From assembly GCA_900660155.1 (NCBI GenBank), contig CABFPE010000496.1:171522-235521 (forward strand): a stretch of 64,000 nucleotides of DNA, given 5' to 3'. The stretch comes from Hofstenia miamia. Its lineage: Eukaryota > Xenacoelomorpha > Acoela > Hofsteniidae. Position numbers and translations under genes: made by a program. The stretch's first letter is position 1; every line of letters begins with the position of its first letter. The notes under the pieces are model-generated. The model saw only the letters and a list, made by a program, of their open reading frames with translations, was not told the DNA's origin and did not search any database. Positions 33,389-46,260 of the stretch are shown here, piece by piece.

Positions 33389-36300
33389 AATAGCATAACA
33401 AACATCATTTTTTTTGTAAAAATGACTAAAATGAACTAAAACTATTACCGCATTCAACAAAGAATTCCTAAAACATTTAAATTTAAATTTCTAAATGCGA
33501 TATGGATTTAATTATTTTAACATGTTAAACTAAATAAAGTAAGATAAGCGGTTAAACAGGCGCGGCTTCACGATTTATAAAACGGGGGCATTTTTCTGAC
33601 AACAAAATTCTACATAGAGTAAAATGATAACAAGTAAATACAAAGCCATGTAGGACTATGCTGTAAAAAATAATCACATTTTTCATACCAAATCGATCAA
33701 TAACATCATTTAATGTCAATGCTTAGAGTTTTGTGTATTTACAAGATGAACTCAAAAATGGCTTTAATAAACGCAAAACTGAAAAGGTAGAGGCGCTTAG
33801 CTTCAGAATCGAATACAGATACAGCATCACTGGGTACGATTGAGTTGTCCAATGGACAATTCCATTATAACTCAACAAATTTTAGAATATATTTCGGAGA
33901 CACCTTCTTTAAATCCTTTGATTTCTTCATATTGTAATCCAAGCTATTCAAATAGGGTAAATTTTAAATTTAAGAGTTCTAACTACCATCGTTTAAAGAC
34001 TACAGCCATTTATAGATCATGAGATTCATTCTCTGATGTTATGGCAATGTTGAAAATCAAAAAATAAACATTTTTGGAAATTATTAATTGGAACCCTATA
34101 AATAGATTTTTGTAGTTTAATAAATTAATGGATGATTGACTTTTACAATAGATTATTGCAAATTCTGCCAATAATTTGAAAGAAAATAATAGATAAAAAA
34201 TCATAGTATATTAACTAGTTTGGTATTAATAAAAATCAATATATAACACATAAAAGTTTTTCAAAGAAAAATCATCGCTGTGAGATAACAAAACAAGGTT
34301 ACTTGTGATCCATACTTCTATTAGCACTAATTGTTTTAGAAAATCAAAATCACTAATGGCAAACTTGGTTCTGTCATAGTTAGCTTATGTAAATGCTGTG
34401 ATCATAGCTTAATTTCTTTAGGTTTGACATCACAAGATGAGGTGCTCGACAGACTATCACAGTGGTACGAAATAAGGTTAATGTTAAGCCTTCAACATAC
34501 AAAAAACGATGAATTGGGTGGAGATCCACTCCAAAGCCAATGCTATTTAAATTAACTAGAGAGAACAATAATGCTTCTCAAGCCGGGACTTTATATATTT
34601 CAGCAAATAATTGGCAATTTTCCTTCTCGAGCAGTGCATTAATCGATATTTTAAAGTATTAAATAAATAAAATAATTTCCAATTATTGAAATAATTGCAA
34701 TGTCAATTTAATATTGTCTCTAACTGCAGACATAGAGTGGAACTAATACTTAGTATATATTATGTACACAGGGGCTTTCCAACGGAGGGAATATCTTCGT
34801 GAATAACCAAAAGCGGGGCGAAGCTCCCAAAAATTTGGAAAATATTGACATTCGACGTTAAGAAATGCATTTTTACCGAATTTTTTTATTTAATCAGTCA
34901 AAGGAAATTTTGATAATCTGACAGGGGACATTCTACCACGCTTCTCTTGCGTACCCCACAAGCTATAGGCAAATATTTCATGAGGAATGGAAGCATCTCG
35001 GTTGAGGGGAGGGGGAGACGTTATTTGCAGAAATATATTTGCTTTGACTCTTATTATTTTCAAAACTTAACGCTTTTTTTGCTATCATTGCATAAGCATA
35101 ATAAAAACAGTTTATATTTTTTGATTTCCAGCTGTTTGTGATCTGGCTTTTGTGTGAAAAATTCACAAAGATAAGAAAATAACAAACAAACTGTATTATA
35201 CGATATAAAAATTTTAGAATCCCTTCGCAATTCCCAGATAATGATAGAAATTTAGTAATTCTAACGCTTCAGCTGTTACTGGATCTAATTAACACTGCAG
35301 AAAAGAAGCCTCTCCCTGATTGAGCTAAATAAATTCGAAATGCAAGCATATACAATTTATTTTGTATGTATTTTCTAGAAAGCCAATAGGATGCCATTAG
35401 TAACGGAAATATCACAAACCTTCTAGAATGAGAAGTCACAATTAGGGCTACTATGTGATGGCTGACATATTTTAGAATCTATTTGAAATAAGTCAGCATC
35501 GACATTCAATCCAGAATCATAAATGCGTTTGTGACCAGACGTATTCATGCATGTGATGCCTTAATTTATTTATATTATTTCCTTCTGACCCTATTCTACA
35601 TTAGCATGTTTATTGAATTTTTTCGCCCTCTAAGTGGATATTATTCTATTTCATTCTATTTTAAAGGAAAGTGAAGGTAATAAACATAAAATTCATAAGC
35701 GCTATAAGCGAAAGAACAAAAGCGCAAGCGGTGATAACTGCAAGTTGAAAAAGCGAAAGCGAAAATGTATTAAGCGATCAATTCACTGTTGCATGCATCT
35801 CCTTTTGGCAAAATGTTAAAGTTTTATTGATTTGCAGTTTCAAACACGAAGAACACAGTCTTTAGTTCCATTCGAGATTAACAGAAAATGGTTAAAATGG
35901 GACTCCCCATAATCAAGTAATTTCTAAAACTAGTTCTTATAAAAGTTTGCCCATTTCTTAGTTAGATAGGTCTTGATCTTAGAATAAATTTAATGTCTCA
36001 TGACATGATCTTGACCTATTTTGGTCATAAAATAGTAAACATGTTCACGAAAATGGCAATTTTCAAAAAATGATATCAGTAAAATGTGTATACATATACA
36101 TGTATATAGCCTTAAAATTCATAAACCTTCCTCTAGGTCCTGAACTGGGATCTCAGCAAAATAATGTCGAGTTATATGTTTATTGTGATTTTTAAGAGTT
36201 ACTAGTTTTCGCAAAAATTTTCTCTTTCTTGTGACCTTAGCCTTCAATGTGACATTGGACGTAATTATTTTGCTTAGATTTTAATTCAGGATCTAGATAG

Positions 36301-37080
36301 TGCATCTGGGAATATACCTTTCAAAAACTTCAGCAAATCAATTGAAAATATCTAGAGTAATTATTTTTGAAGTTTTCGAAATTCGAAAAAACACATTTTA
36401 AAATAAAAATCATGTTTTTGTAATGTTTTTAAATTATGCGATAAATTTCGTAGGCAAAAAATGTCTCTATGCTAAACTATTCAATAAAATTGTATAATTG
36501 TATATATTTGAGGGGCATGAGCGAAAAGAAAGAATACTTTGTTTTTAGGAACTGTTGCTACGTAAAAAGTTGCTGAATTTGACTATCAAATATGTTGTTT
36601 CTTGGTTCAAAAAGGTAGATACCGTACCAATACATTTATGACCAAAAACGAATTTCAATAATTTTTTCAAAATTTGGACTTTGATGAGGGGATCCCACCT
36701 TAAAGCACTTCCAGGCAATAAATAAATCAGAGAATGATTGGCAAATAAATTTCTCCAGCGCTAAAAGGGGATTTTCCACATTACCATTTTAATCCCAATG
36801 GTCGATGCAGTCACTTTCAAATATGTATGAAACTAACAGTGAGATACGCATGAGGTCAAGTTAAGAGGCTGCAACCGCAAGAAGGTATACATTTAGACGC
36901 AATAAAAATAGAATTTTCGAACAATTCCAGGCTCTAAAGTCTAAAGTTCGTTCATGACTGTAATATTCAATTTCCATTGAGTAAAAAGCATTTCCAGATC
37001 TCCAGGCATCGCCGAGCACCCTGACAAAGGCGTGAACATAGAGACTTACATATTAGAGGCTAGAAAATAGTTTATTTGTG
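33389..37080. other. Intron of the FAD gene; no other recognised gene
   Basis: Long AT-rich stretch. A basic 61-codon frame at 35634-35819 (Lys/Arg-rich, with AAGCG repeated about every 10 bases) is unrecognised. 35030-35060 has TTTGCTTTGACTCTTATTAT, identical to the LINE family's 3' end, so a solo LINE tail may lie here. The undetected short coding exon is expected somewhere in 32586-37143. Confidence 0.45.
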
Positions 37081-37143
37081 TTAAAAATTTAGACAAAATT
37101 TAATAAAACCAAAGAAAATCATATGAATTAAATTAAAACTAAC

Positions 37144-38549
37144 CTTATAATGGCGTTCGTTTACACATGCTAGATATTCAGCAATAATATCCATTGGATA
37201 TTCTTCAACTTCCTTAAAGGAGCAAGTAAGAGCTGTTGCTAGATGTGGATAGATAAACGATTCTAATGTTTGAGTACACTGCCAACTAAAAGATGAAATG
37301 TACTCGCCAACACTATAATGCTTTAATCGATCAGCAAATCCATCAATGTAAAGATTTACTAAGAGCCACAGAAATCGCAAATTTTCAGCAAAACAGTACT
37401 CAGATAAACTGGTAGGATACGGAATACCAGCAAACAGTGAAAATGGAAAACGTACGTTAGTTACGATTAACTTATACTTAATTCCTGCCCAGTCATACAA
37501 TCCTACCAAATTTGGATAAAACCGTTTATTGAACGAACGTGGAGGGGCTTCAATAGTAAATGAATTCGATTCTTCATTCTTTACATTTACGCAATTAACG
37601 TGAAAACCATAATTTTTCGAAGACTCAAAAATTGTAACATTGCAAGTTGGTGACAACACACCAGCACAAGTAAGACCAGCAATCCCACCACCAATTATAC
37701 AGACATTTTTTCTGAATTTTGCCTCGCCTTCAGCTAATTGTAGTAAAGATTCAACATTAAAAGCTTTTCTTACAGAAGTTGAGTAGTCATCAAGAACTAT
37801 GTGCAATAAAATTGAAGAGATTGGAGAAAAAACTGAAACGAAACTAACGCACAAAATTTGCAAAGAAAATCCATTCTGCAAACAATATGTAATTACTGCA
37901 AATGTCTCAAATACACTTGAATTAACAAACGTTTTAGTTAAAATATAATGCTTATGGAATGTAAATAAAAACGTAACAAACACGAGGAGAACATATTTTT
38001 GTCGTTGAGATTTTGAAGAAATACAAGCAAGTGGCGGTAAGGCAGTGATAACCAATCCAGAAGCAAAATTCTTCATGACAATAACGCCTGATATTAAAAT
38101 ATAAAAAAGTTTGAAATGCCAGGTCACTGTGTACAATTGGATAACTAAACCACCAATGAACAAAATGCACATATAAATGCAAGCTAAGTTGTTGACATAG
38201 AGCGGTTGCCGAGCAAGAGTTTGAGTTAGTGTGTTTTTATTGTGAGAAGATGAAATCAGCAAATATATTGAAAGAGCGACAACAGGAGATGCCGAAAATG
38301 ATAATATAATTGCCCATATATGACACATTCGACAAGTGCTGCGTTTATCAGAGCATATAATAAACGTCACAATAGAACACATGATGCAATCCATTTCCCC
38401 GTAAAAGTTTCCTGAAAAAGCAATGATGCAGCATTGCAGGACAATGTATATGATCCATGAAGTAAGCCTATTTTCAGCATAGAACCTGCCATAAGAAATC
38501 AACTGATGGCCCACAAAAAGGCTAAGGGGGATAGAAATAACCAACATTC
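37144..38549 (-). CDS. FAD-dependent oxidoreductase gene, multi-pass membrane plus FAD-binding exon
   Basis: 468 residues read from ATG at 38545-38547 to a donor AAG|GTTAGT at 37144. Residues about 1-250 are strongly hydrophobic, with roughly eight membrane-spanning stretches (for example 75-99, 120-142, 147-173, 186-199, 212-250). After a short linker, residues 282-291 read VCIIGGGIAG, the Rossmann GxGxxG motif, and E308 in VTIFES fits the ribose-binding acid. Downstream, APPRSFNKRFYPNLVGLYDW, FLWLLVNLYI and YLACVNERHYK match the COG2907/amine-oxidase layout also found before the methyltransferase of plant cyclopropane fatty-acid synthases. The substrate is unknown; a lipid role is inferred. 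ATTATTATAG directly precedes the ATG, so this may be an internal exon and the ATG not the true start. Confidence 0.8.
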
Positions 38550-39755
38550 TATAATAATCAAATTCAACATGTTAGAAACATTATTCATGTTAGTTAGTAC
38601 AAAATTTATGATAGAAGTGGAATTGTAAAGATACTAATTCAACAAATTGGTATTCAATACTGAATAAGTGCACAAGCATTTAGTCAATTTTCACATAAAT
38701 TGTAAATATCCTGATAGTAGTTTCAAAAAACTCAATGTAGTCGACAATTTGTATTAACAAGTTCAAAAATTGAATAGATTTGAACAAATTGATAATTAAT
38801 CATTACAAAGAATGGACCAATATAAATCTAAAATAGCAATTTTGGTAGGAGTTTTTAAGAAAATTTTGTTTTATAAATGATGATAATCTGTAATATGAAC
38901 AAAGAAATAATATTTAAACAAAAAGCAACAACTTTGGTTAAACAGTTTTTGAGAAAGAAAATCATTTAATGACTTACAACTAAATAAAATTATTCAATAA
39001 TTGTCAATAAAATAACAGGTAAGAGCGAAAATACAAAATTAGGTAGCAACAAAATTGGAATATTTCAATTCTTGTCAACTAAGAATCAAACACGAGTAGT
39101 TAGAATTATTTCGGATCCATATATGGACCATATTTTAAATTATACAATTATATCCCCTTTTTAACTGTTTTTAATCAATTTTTTGCATTTTTTATCAAAG
39201 CAGATTTTTTGCAACCGCCCCCAGAATTTCCTGCAGCCACATTAATTTCAGTGCTTTAATTATTTCACTCAATATATTAAATATTTATTTAGAAAATTAT
39301 AAATTATACTTTTCGTTTAACAATAAATAAATCTAAATAACCAATATACATTCAAGCGGTTTATAATAAGTATATAACTATATTTTTATAAATTACAAGT
39401 TAATGCAAAAGGGTATAGTTTAAAAATAGGATTCTCCATTCTGTGAAAAAGATATAAATGCCGAAAATTATATTTGATTATTAATACTTTTCAATTCGTG
39501 AAATATGCATGAAAAACCTGATAGGAAGATTTCAGATTAAAATCTACATCTTTTTACATGATAATTTGTTAAAACCTTATATTAAAATACATTGATGAGA
39601 ATGAAAGGTGAATACCTTTTTGATAGAACATTCTTTTTAGTGAAGGAATCCTATTATTTGTAAGCTCTTTGAGCATTAATAAGGACTCACCCTTCAACAT
39701 TTCCAGAAATAATATATTATGTTGGGTGGCTTCTTCTGCTCTATTTCGTGAACCA
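38550..39755. other. Upstream flank or intron of the FAD gene; duplicated part
   Basis: No recognised coding. 38549-39092 is nearly identical to 51114-51651, inside the LTR fossil, so this flank was copied together with the exon. Confidence 0.6.
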
Positions 39756-40654
39756 GTTTAGGGTAGGTCTGAAATACGAAAGGTAAATTTGTAAACAAAA
39801 ATACGAAAGGGAGATGTGACATGTTAGAAATAAGCATGTCAATATATAATTTCATCTGAATCTGAACTGGCAACTATCTTACTAGCAATTATTGAAGTGT
39901 CAATTATGTTTAATATTAACTGTTTTAATCATCTATAACTTATTCATTATGCATTTGATTTTATTTTCTAGTAATTTATTGTTTTTATGAAGATTAGTCA
40001 TTTTTTGTTAATACATAGTATGCTAATAATATATGAAAGGGAGTGATTTTTCCATTTTTGCTTTGTATATGATATTTTTTTGGAAATTCTACTCATTTTT
40101 TACGCTTACTACCTTATCATATTTCTGGACAGTTCTAATTTTCATCTTCCTTTCACTAAATTACTAAAATATGAAAGGGAGCTCATTCTTTGCAAATATA
40201 CTGAACTTTCAAATTATTTAATTTATTGCATTTTTCATTGTTTCCTTAATATTTATTGAAATTGTTGTATTTTTTATCATTTTTCTAGTTTTTATCTACC
40301 TTTCACTAAATTAATAAAATATGAAAGGGAGTTAATTTATGGTAATTTCAATGAATTCTTCAAATATTTAAGAATGGCAATGTAATTTAATGCAATTTTT
40401 ATTGTTTTCTATATTTATTTTTGAGATTTCACTGTGTTTTTCATAGTTATACTAGAGCTCATCTTCCTTTCACTAAATTACTAAAATACAAAAGGGAGTT
40501 AAGGCAAGACTAAAAAACCCATACACATAAAAGACGTTATTGTTTTTCCTTTTTTGTTTAATTGTAATATTTTTCAACTGTTGTACATTACCCTTAGTAT
40601 ACATTTTATGTGCCTTTTCAATAGTGTAAATAAGGTAATAGATTGTTTGTGGAT

Positions 40655-40718
40655 TCGTGTTGTGTGGAACACTAACATCTTGCATGGTAAGATACAGGTT
40701 CAACTCCTGTTGAGTCCC
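40655..40718 (+). pseudogene. tRNA-like relic
   Basis: B-box GGTTCAACTCC at 40697-40707. The T-arm ACAGG/CCTGT is perfect with a 7-base loop, and ATCTT/AAGAT forms a 5-bp anticodon-like stem. The variable and D regions are too short for a working tRNA, so it is a relic or SINE head. Confidence 0.45.
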
Positions 40719-40738
40719 TAGCATAAAATATTTCAATA

Positions 40739-40804
40739 GCTTATTCAAACACATTGGAATCAAACCAATGACCTGTTAGAGGCATGGCACTCCTTCACTG
40801 TTCA
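40739..40804 (-). pseudogene. tRNA-like relic, opposite strand
   Basis: Minus strand: CAGTGAAGGAGTGCCATGCC, then a CTCTAACAGG anticodon-like arm and B-box GGTTTGATTCC (40756-40766), with T-stem ATTGG/CCAAT. It faces the relic at 40655-40718. The D-arm is shortened. Confidence 0.45.
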
Positions 40805-41586
40805 GATTTTATTTCAATGTATTAGTAACCTATATTTTTAGTAATTTACTGAAAGAAAGATTAGTTCTGGAAAAACTATTTAAAAAATACAAAGAAGTCA
40901 CTATGAAAAAAGACGAAAACAACTGAGAATGTATTAAAGTGAATTATAATTTGAAAATATTTAAAAATTTATCGTAATTACCATACATTAACTCCCTTTC
41001 ATATTTTAGTAATTTAGTGAAAGGAAGATAAAAACTAGGAAAATGATGAAAAATACAACAAAATCTCAATAAATATTAAGGAAAACGATGAAAAATGCAA
41101 TAAATTTAATAATTATCATTAAATAATTCGAAAGTTCAGAGTATTTGCAAAGAATTAGCTCCCTTTCATATTTTAGTAATTTTACAAAAGTAGATAAAAC
41201 TTTGAATAATCATGAAAAATATGATAAATTAGTAAAGAAAAAATGAAAAAATAAATTTAACTTTAAACAAATCAAATATGCAAAGTAAAAAGTATTTTAT
41301 AATGCTACAATATATTAATGAAATACAGCTAATTTTTGTAAAAAAACATTAAATTTAATAGAAAATGAAAGCAAATGCATTATGAATAAATTTTAAGGTA
41401 CTAAAATAGTTAATATTAAACATAACTGATAAATAACTTTACATTTGAATAATTTCTTGTAAATTTAAAAATGACATGCTCATTTCTAACATGTCGCATC
41501 TCCCTTTTGTATTATTGTTACAAATTTTCCTTTTATATTTTAGACCCACTGCCAGATTATTATGGTGGGTCTAAAATACGAAAGAA

Positions 41587-41974
41587 AATTTTAATCAAGA
41601 GCTAAAAATCTTTGTATGAAGCTATCCTGGGCAACCTCATTGTCTTACTTTTGGACTTTTCATTTATTTCTAACAAATTCAAACAGTTTTAGTTTATAGA
41701 AACAAAAACACAGTTAATTTAAGCTAAATATACATCAAATTAGTTATAATAATTTGTTCACTTGAAGAATTAAGCATCCAGCTCTCATACAAATTTTATT
41801 TAATAAAATACTTTGAATTATAAAAGTTAATTGTATGTCCCTTTTACTTTTATTTGAAATAATGTCTCTTTCTCATCTATTTTAAACAAATTTTTTTAAA
41901 TAAATTTGCATTGTCAGTTTTAAGAAAGTGTTTGTCAGTTCTAAGTATATTATTGTTGCCAAAAAGTACCAACC
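41587..41974 (-). mobile_element. One end of the GGTTNGTAC DNA transposon family
   Basis: The reverse complement of this segment matches 58993-59385, including the terminal repeat (GGTTGGTACTTTTTGGCAAC against GGTTGGTACATTTTGCCAAC). The rest of the element is absent; the foldback element lies on its left. Confidence 0.75.
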
Positions 41975-41999
41975 AACACCCTTCAAAAATAGGTGTAGT

Positions 42000-43040
42000 C
42001 CCTTAATTGGTTCTAGTCAAAAACTCCCATTTGCAGAGACTCCCACTTTTTTAAAAATACCTTATGTTTGTATTTTTAAAAATTAGTTCAACTAATATAA
42101 AGCCTAATTTTATAATAAAAATTTTTAATTATGTATTACAAACCTGAATTTAATCCCATGAATATGTTTTTTGGGGTAGAACTGAGTTTAACAAAATAAA
42201 AAACTACAATAGAGTAAGCTAAATATGAATTAGCATATTTTTCAAGTTTAGCAGCAAGAACTCAACTGTAGTTTATAGCTATAATTTGTATTTTGCAAAC
42301 TTGATCATTTAAACAGCCAAGAAATATTCAGATAAACAAATATTTCAAGTTAAGGCGTTTTTGAATTATTGTGCTGCCTAGTGTTTATTTTAATATCATT
42401 ATTTTTATTAGTATTTAGCCTTTATTGAATGTCGCATTACATTATGCATTAGCTAATGTAAAATTTGTTAGTTATAATAAATACATAAGAAACTAATAAT
42501 TGAACAGTGAAATACTCTGATAACTGAGGTTTTGCTGGTTCAAATCTGGCCTGTTCAAATAAGCATATGCAATCTATTTTATTAAAATTGTATAAAGTTA
42601 CAAATTGTTTTGCACTGGCTGAATAAAGTTAACTTAATTGTCAAATGTTAAGAACACATCACAAATAGCAGGGTTTACTGGTCACTGGATTAAGCATCCT
42701 ACTATCCACTTGGAAGTGGGGGTATCATGAGAGAACCCAACTCTCACTCTTTGTAGCCAGGATTATACAAATATTTTTAAATTTCATCTATAGATGATTC
42801 CCACCAATTAACAGATGCCTATATCCAGGTTTTGGGATTAGTTATGGATTGCAAGGCACTAAGCAATTCCTTTGATAAATGAAGAAATATTTCCAAAAAG
42901 ACCACAACTAGTTATTTTTTCATGAAAATATATTTTACAATGATAAACAGTTAAGGCTATTTGACACACAATAAAATCAAGGGAGGCACCATTAAAATGG
43001 GAGTTTTTGCAAGTGGGAGTTTTTGATGACACCACCTTAA
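42000..43040. mobile_element. ~1-kb inverted-repeat element (AACTCCC-type ends)
   Basis: The left end TCAAAAACTCCCATTTGCAG (from 42017) and the right end read in reverse TCAAAAACTCCCACTTGCAA (to 43025) are inverted, each with a second CTCCCA motif inside. No coding capacity. It contains the tRNA-like relic at 42501. The superfamily is unknown. Confidence 0.65.
42501..42557 (+). pseudogene. tRNA-derived relic, Ile-like
   Basis: Acceptor-like TGAACAG and CTGTTCA pair perfectly over 7 bp. T-arm GCTGG/CTGGC with B-box GGTTCAAATCT. The ACTCTGATAACTGAGG arm resembles a tRNA-Ile(GAT) anticodon arm missing a few bases. The D-arm is nearly absent. It shares the flanks TGAACAGTGAA and AATAAGC with the relic at 40739-40804, suggesting a common SINE-like source. 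Confidence 0.5.
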
Positions 43041-44024
43041 TCCACTAGATCTGGAGTTTGCTTTTAGTATTTAATTAAATTTGTCAAGTTCTGCATTCTA
43101 AAAAAATATATATTTATATATCCTAGTGCGTATCTTTGAATAACTTTTTATGGTCCTAATTGATTTATGCTGGCATTAAGTGTATTTCAACATTAAAAGG
43201 TAAGAGTTAGTAACTTCATTGTTCCAGATAGTAGCAAGAATGTCAAAATCCAGAAAAACATTTTTAGTTAACTTTTGAAATCAATATGGATTTCATTCAA
43301 CAGTTTGTAGGGTTAAAGTATATTTTATAGGTATTTTTTGATTCAGGGTAGAATAATTACAAAGGATGTTCACACCATCAGAATTGATTTCAACTGAAAT
43401 CACAAATTACATAAAATGATTTATGAAGTATGGTTTGATTATTATAAAATGTATTAGTAAAACAAGATTTGAATAATTTCAAAATATGTATGATTTAAAT
43501 TAAACAACAAAATTTACAGACTAAAAATTCTAAATATTGTTCAATAAACTATTGCCATATTGATTTGGTTACATTTGAACTCACAATTTCTGTACATATG
43601 TACAGTTGTGTTTATCTTACACCATGAATCAGTAGTAAAATCATAAATACTACAAGAAATTAAATGTGAATTATAATCAAAGACATTCATTAGATGAAAA
43701 ACATTAGTATGACTTAGTTTATAGAAATGCAAAATTTAACACTTTCACTTAAGGAACATTTTGTAATGTATGCATTGAAGATGCTATGCAAAGCAAAACT
43801 AGTTTTTCAGTAAAACATAAGATATTACAATTTAAAATTTGAATGAATGTCATCATTGTTTATGACATAAATAGAAAATACAACATTATTGGAATATGAA
43901 ATTATTGGAAATGATGATATTCAAATATGATATTACTGGAATATGTAATTATTGGAATACAATTTTAAAAGAAAATTGAAATTTCCATTATATGAAATTA
44001 AAAAATATTACTTTAAATTACTAC
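43041..44024. other. No recognised gene
   Basis: AT-rich and CpG-poor. A 63-codon minus-strand frame (43541-43732) is unrecognised. Confidence 0.5.
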
Positions 44025-44026
44025 CC

Positions 44027-45106
44027 CTTTAAAACCTGCCTCAGACTTTAGCACCTAGAACTTTATGTAACGTCATATACACAACATAATAGATTTATAC
44101 TGTTAATTTTATTATTGGGGATATTCACGAAATTTTATTTCAATATCTTTTACTTTATTCTCTACATGTTTTTTGTTTACACTGAAGTGATGTCAGAAAA
44201 ATGAAATTTGGGTAATGGGATTGTGAAAATAAAAATCAAATTAAAGAAAAACTAATGCATTTCAGGGTCTGGTACACTTTTTTTTGTAAATATCACACAA
44301 ATATGTACAAAATTAGCCCATTTTAAAAAAATTTAAAATTTTGTGAATATCCCCCATTGCATGCATTGGAGTGTTTATATTGTACTTTTTTGAAATAGAT
44401 ATAGTGTAAGATCACTTCTTATTTTCTTATATTTAAATGTCTAATGTTAAGTGCATTGTCATTCTGCAGATGATCAATTGAATTTCAAATAATATAATTT
44501 GTTTTCTATGCAATATGATTTGATTTCTGCAGAAATATTGCATTTTGAATGATCACCAAACATTTCACAGAAGGTATCACATGATATTTATATGTATATG
44601 AAGGTTAAAAATTTGTTTTCTATTGCAATGAATATATATTTTATTTTATATTGTATTTATTTTGCACATTAAAGAACAAGTTTGTTGTTTTAAATCAAGA
44701 CAGCTTTGATGAAACTTAGACCTTGAATGGCCAACATGTAAATCAATTAATCACCAATTCAAATTTCTTTGTTATTAATGATTGTGAAGTCTAATTACTA
44801 TTATTTTAGGAACATATTCTTTCAAATAATCAATTGAGGTTCCTATCACTAATATGAAGCAGCTTGCCATTAATATCATCCACTTTAAACATTGCTTCAT
44901 TTGCAAAATAAAAATGAATTCACTTACAATACAAAATATCTAAACAAGCACAAGTAGACAAATATCAAGGCAGGTGAAAAATTAACTTTAAAAGTCTGAG
45001 GCAGAAATTAAAGATTTCAGAAAAATGCAGACAATCTGATTATATGAAAATAGTTGGTGATGCCATCAAAGTCTGAGGCATTAAATTCCAAGGCAGGTTT
45101 TAGAGA
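44027..45106. mobile_element. ~1.1-kb inverted-repeat element with a nested MITE
   Basis: Left AAAACCTGCCTCAGACTTT and right AAAGTCTGAGGCA ... GGCAGGTTTTAGAG are inverted, the right copy with a ~14-base spacer. AAAGTCTGAGGCAG also recurs near 44991. Non-coding. A 240-bp MITE lies at 44117-44355. Confidence 0.55.
44117..44355. mobile_element. 240-bp MITE (GGGGATATTCACGAAATTTT ends)
   Basis: The left end GGGGATATTCACGAAATTTT and the right end AAAATTTTGTGAATATCCCC are inverted with one mismatch. ATT flanks both sides (44114-44116, 44356-44358), a possible 3-bp target duplication. Confidence 0.75.
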
Positions 45107-45700
45107 TTCCCATGGTATCTACACTGTCCCATTACAGTAATTTCTAAAAAAAATTCTTAATTTATATTTAAAATTTAGCAATGAAGAGACATTTGATGCA
45201 TGAGGGACATTCTTAAGTTAATTTAATAGATATTGATCAATGTTAGTTAAAATTGCACTAATTCTTAAGTTTTACTATTAAATTATGAATTCATGAGGTT
45301 TGTATAAATTAAGTATGTAAAGTCATTGGTTGATGACGTATTTAAAGTGGTAAACATTGTAGAAACATAAGTTATGAAAGATTTTTCTATCTATATTTAT
45401 TTAAATATATTATAAGGTGAATTCAATTTTGGAATATTTTTGATTGCTAAAGAGCACAGAAAAGGGTTGAACCTCTATTTAATGAATAGATTTTTATTTC
45501 TGATAAATCAAACTTCTGATATTGCAATATATCTTTGTTGTGCTGAATACAAGAGTGGATGTAAAGCTTCTGCTATCATTTCAACAACAATGCAGGGGTA
45601 TTTATATTAAGTATTGTCAGCTATAGTAAGATACAATTAAATACATTAGTATTTATAGATACAGCTTGTTTATTTGCTCATTTGTTGGTAATAGTAAAAT

Positions 45701-46260
45701 ATGAATGTCAAATCTATTCAAAATAATATATTAACAAAGTATGTTTTGAATGAAAATGCAGTTATTCTTTATATTACACATAATAAACATAATCATGTTC
45801 TTACAAATGATGATTTGGCATTAATTGAGGTTAAGGATGATCTGAAATGAAAAGCCAAAAACAGTGATGAACCATTAAGAAAAATGTTTGATGATGTTTG
45901 TAATTCAACAGATGTAGGATGTAATATTTCTTACAATAATGTGGAACACAGTATGTAGTCTCATCACAAAATGAGTCAACCCACTTTTCCCAAAATGCTG
46001 GAAGGTGAGCAAAATGTACAAAATGTTTCAGTTTTAGCTAATTAATTAATAAATCATTGTCATGATTTTTATCATGGTGAAGTTAGCTTTAATATCAAAA
46101 AGGCATTCATTTTTTTAAAAGATGTTTCTGTTCTCTGCAGATGTGATGAAATTTATGCAGACAGAACCTTTCACAGCATTCTATCAACTATTTACATTAC
46201 ATTAAACAAATATTTTATTCCTGTTTTATTTTCTTTAATGACATCAAAGAGTGAAGGCTT
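45701..46260 (+). pseudogene. Mutator-like (MULE) transposase relic
   Basis: Plus-strand reading gives VILYITHNKHNHVLTND, the H-x-H end of a FLYWCH/WRKY-type zinc finger found in MULE transposases. Near 46140-46255 comes IYADRTFHSILSTIYITLNK then FIPVLFSLMTSKSE. This matches the MULE block (D/A)DGTF......LY.IHG...+P+VFALL..KTE, with the catalytic DGTF changed to DRTF. Several in-frame stops. It stops where the LTR of the 46-61 kb fossil begins, so that element landed in it or beside it. Confidence 0.6.

Larger units (their letters stand above)
39760..41545. mobile_element. Foldback-like element with modular inverted arms
   Basis: The left end GGTCTGAAATACGAAAGG and the right end, read in reverse GGTCTAAAATATAAAAGG, are inverted, and the arms mirror about 40660. 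Each arm carries modules of the form CCTTTCACTAAATTACTAAA followed by ATATGAAAGGGAG, at about 40148, 40300 and 40462, mirrored near 40855, 40992 and 41158. Spacing is about 145-165 bp. Long inverted arms built of subrepeats are typical of Foldback/Galileo-type transposons. No transposase. A further end-like GGGTCTAAAATACGAAAG lies at 41570. Confidence 0.65.

Noticed and set aside
35634-35819. Basic nuclear-type small protein
   Set aside because: Lys/Arg richness comes from repeated AAGCG/AAGCGAAAG; no homology or gene signals seen.
42670-42770. Fourth tRNA-like relic with A-box TGGTCACTGG
   Set aside because: No B-box at the right distance and no T-arm pairing.
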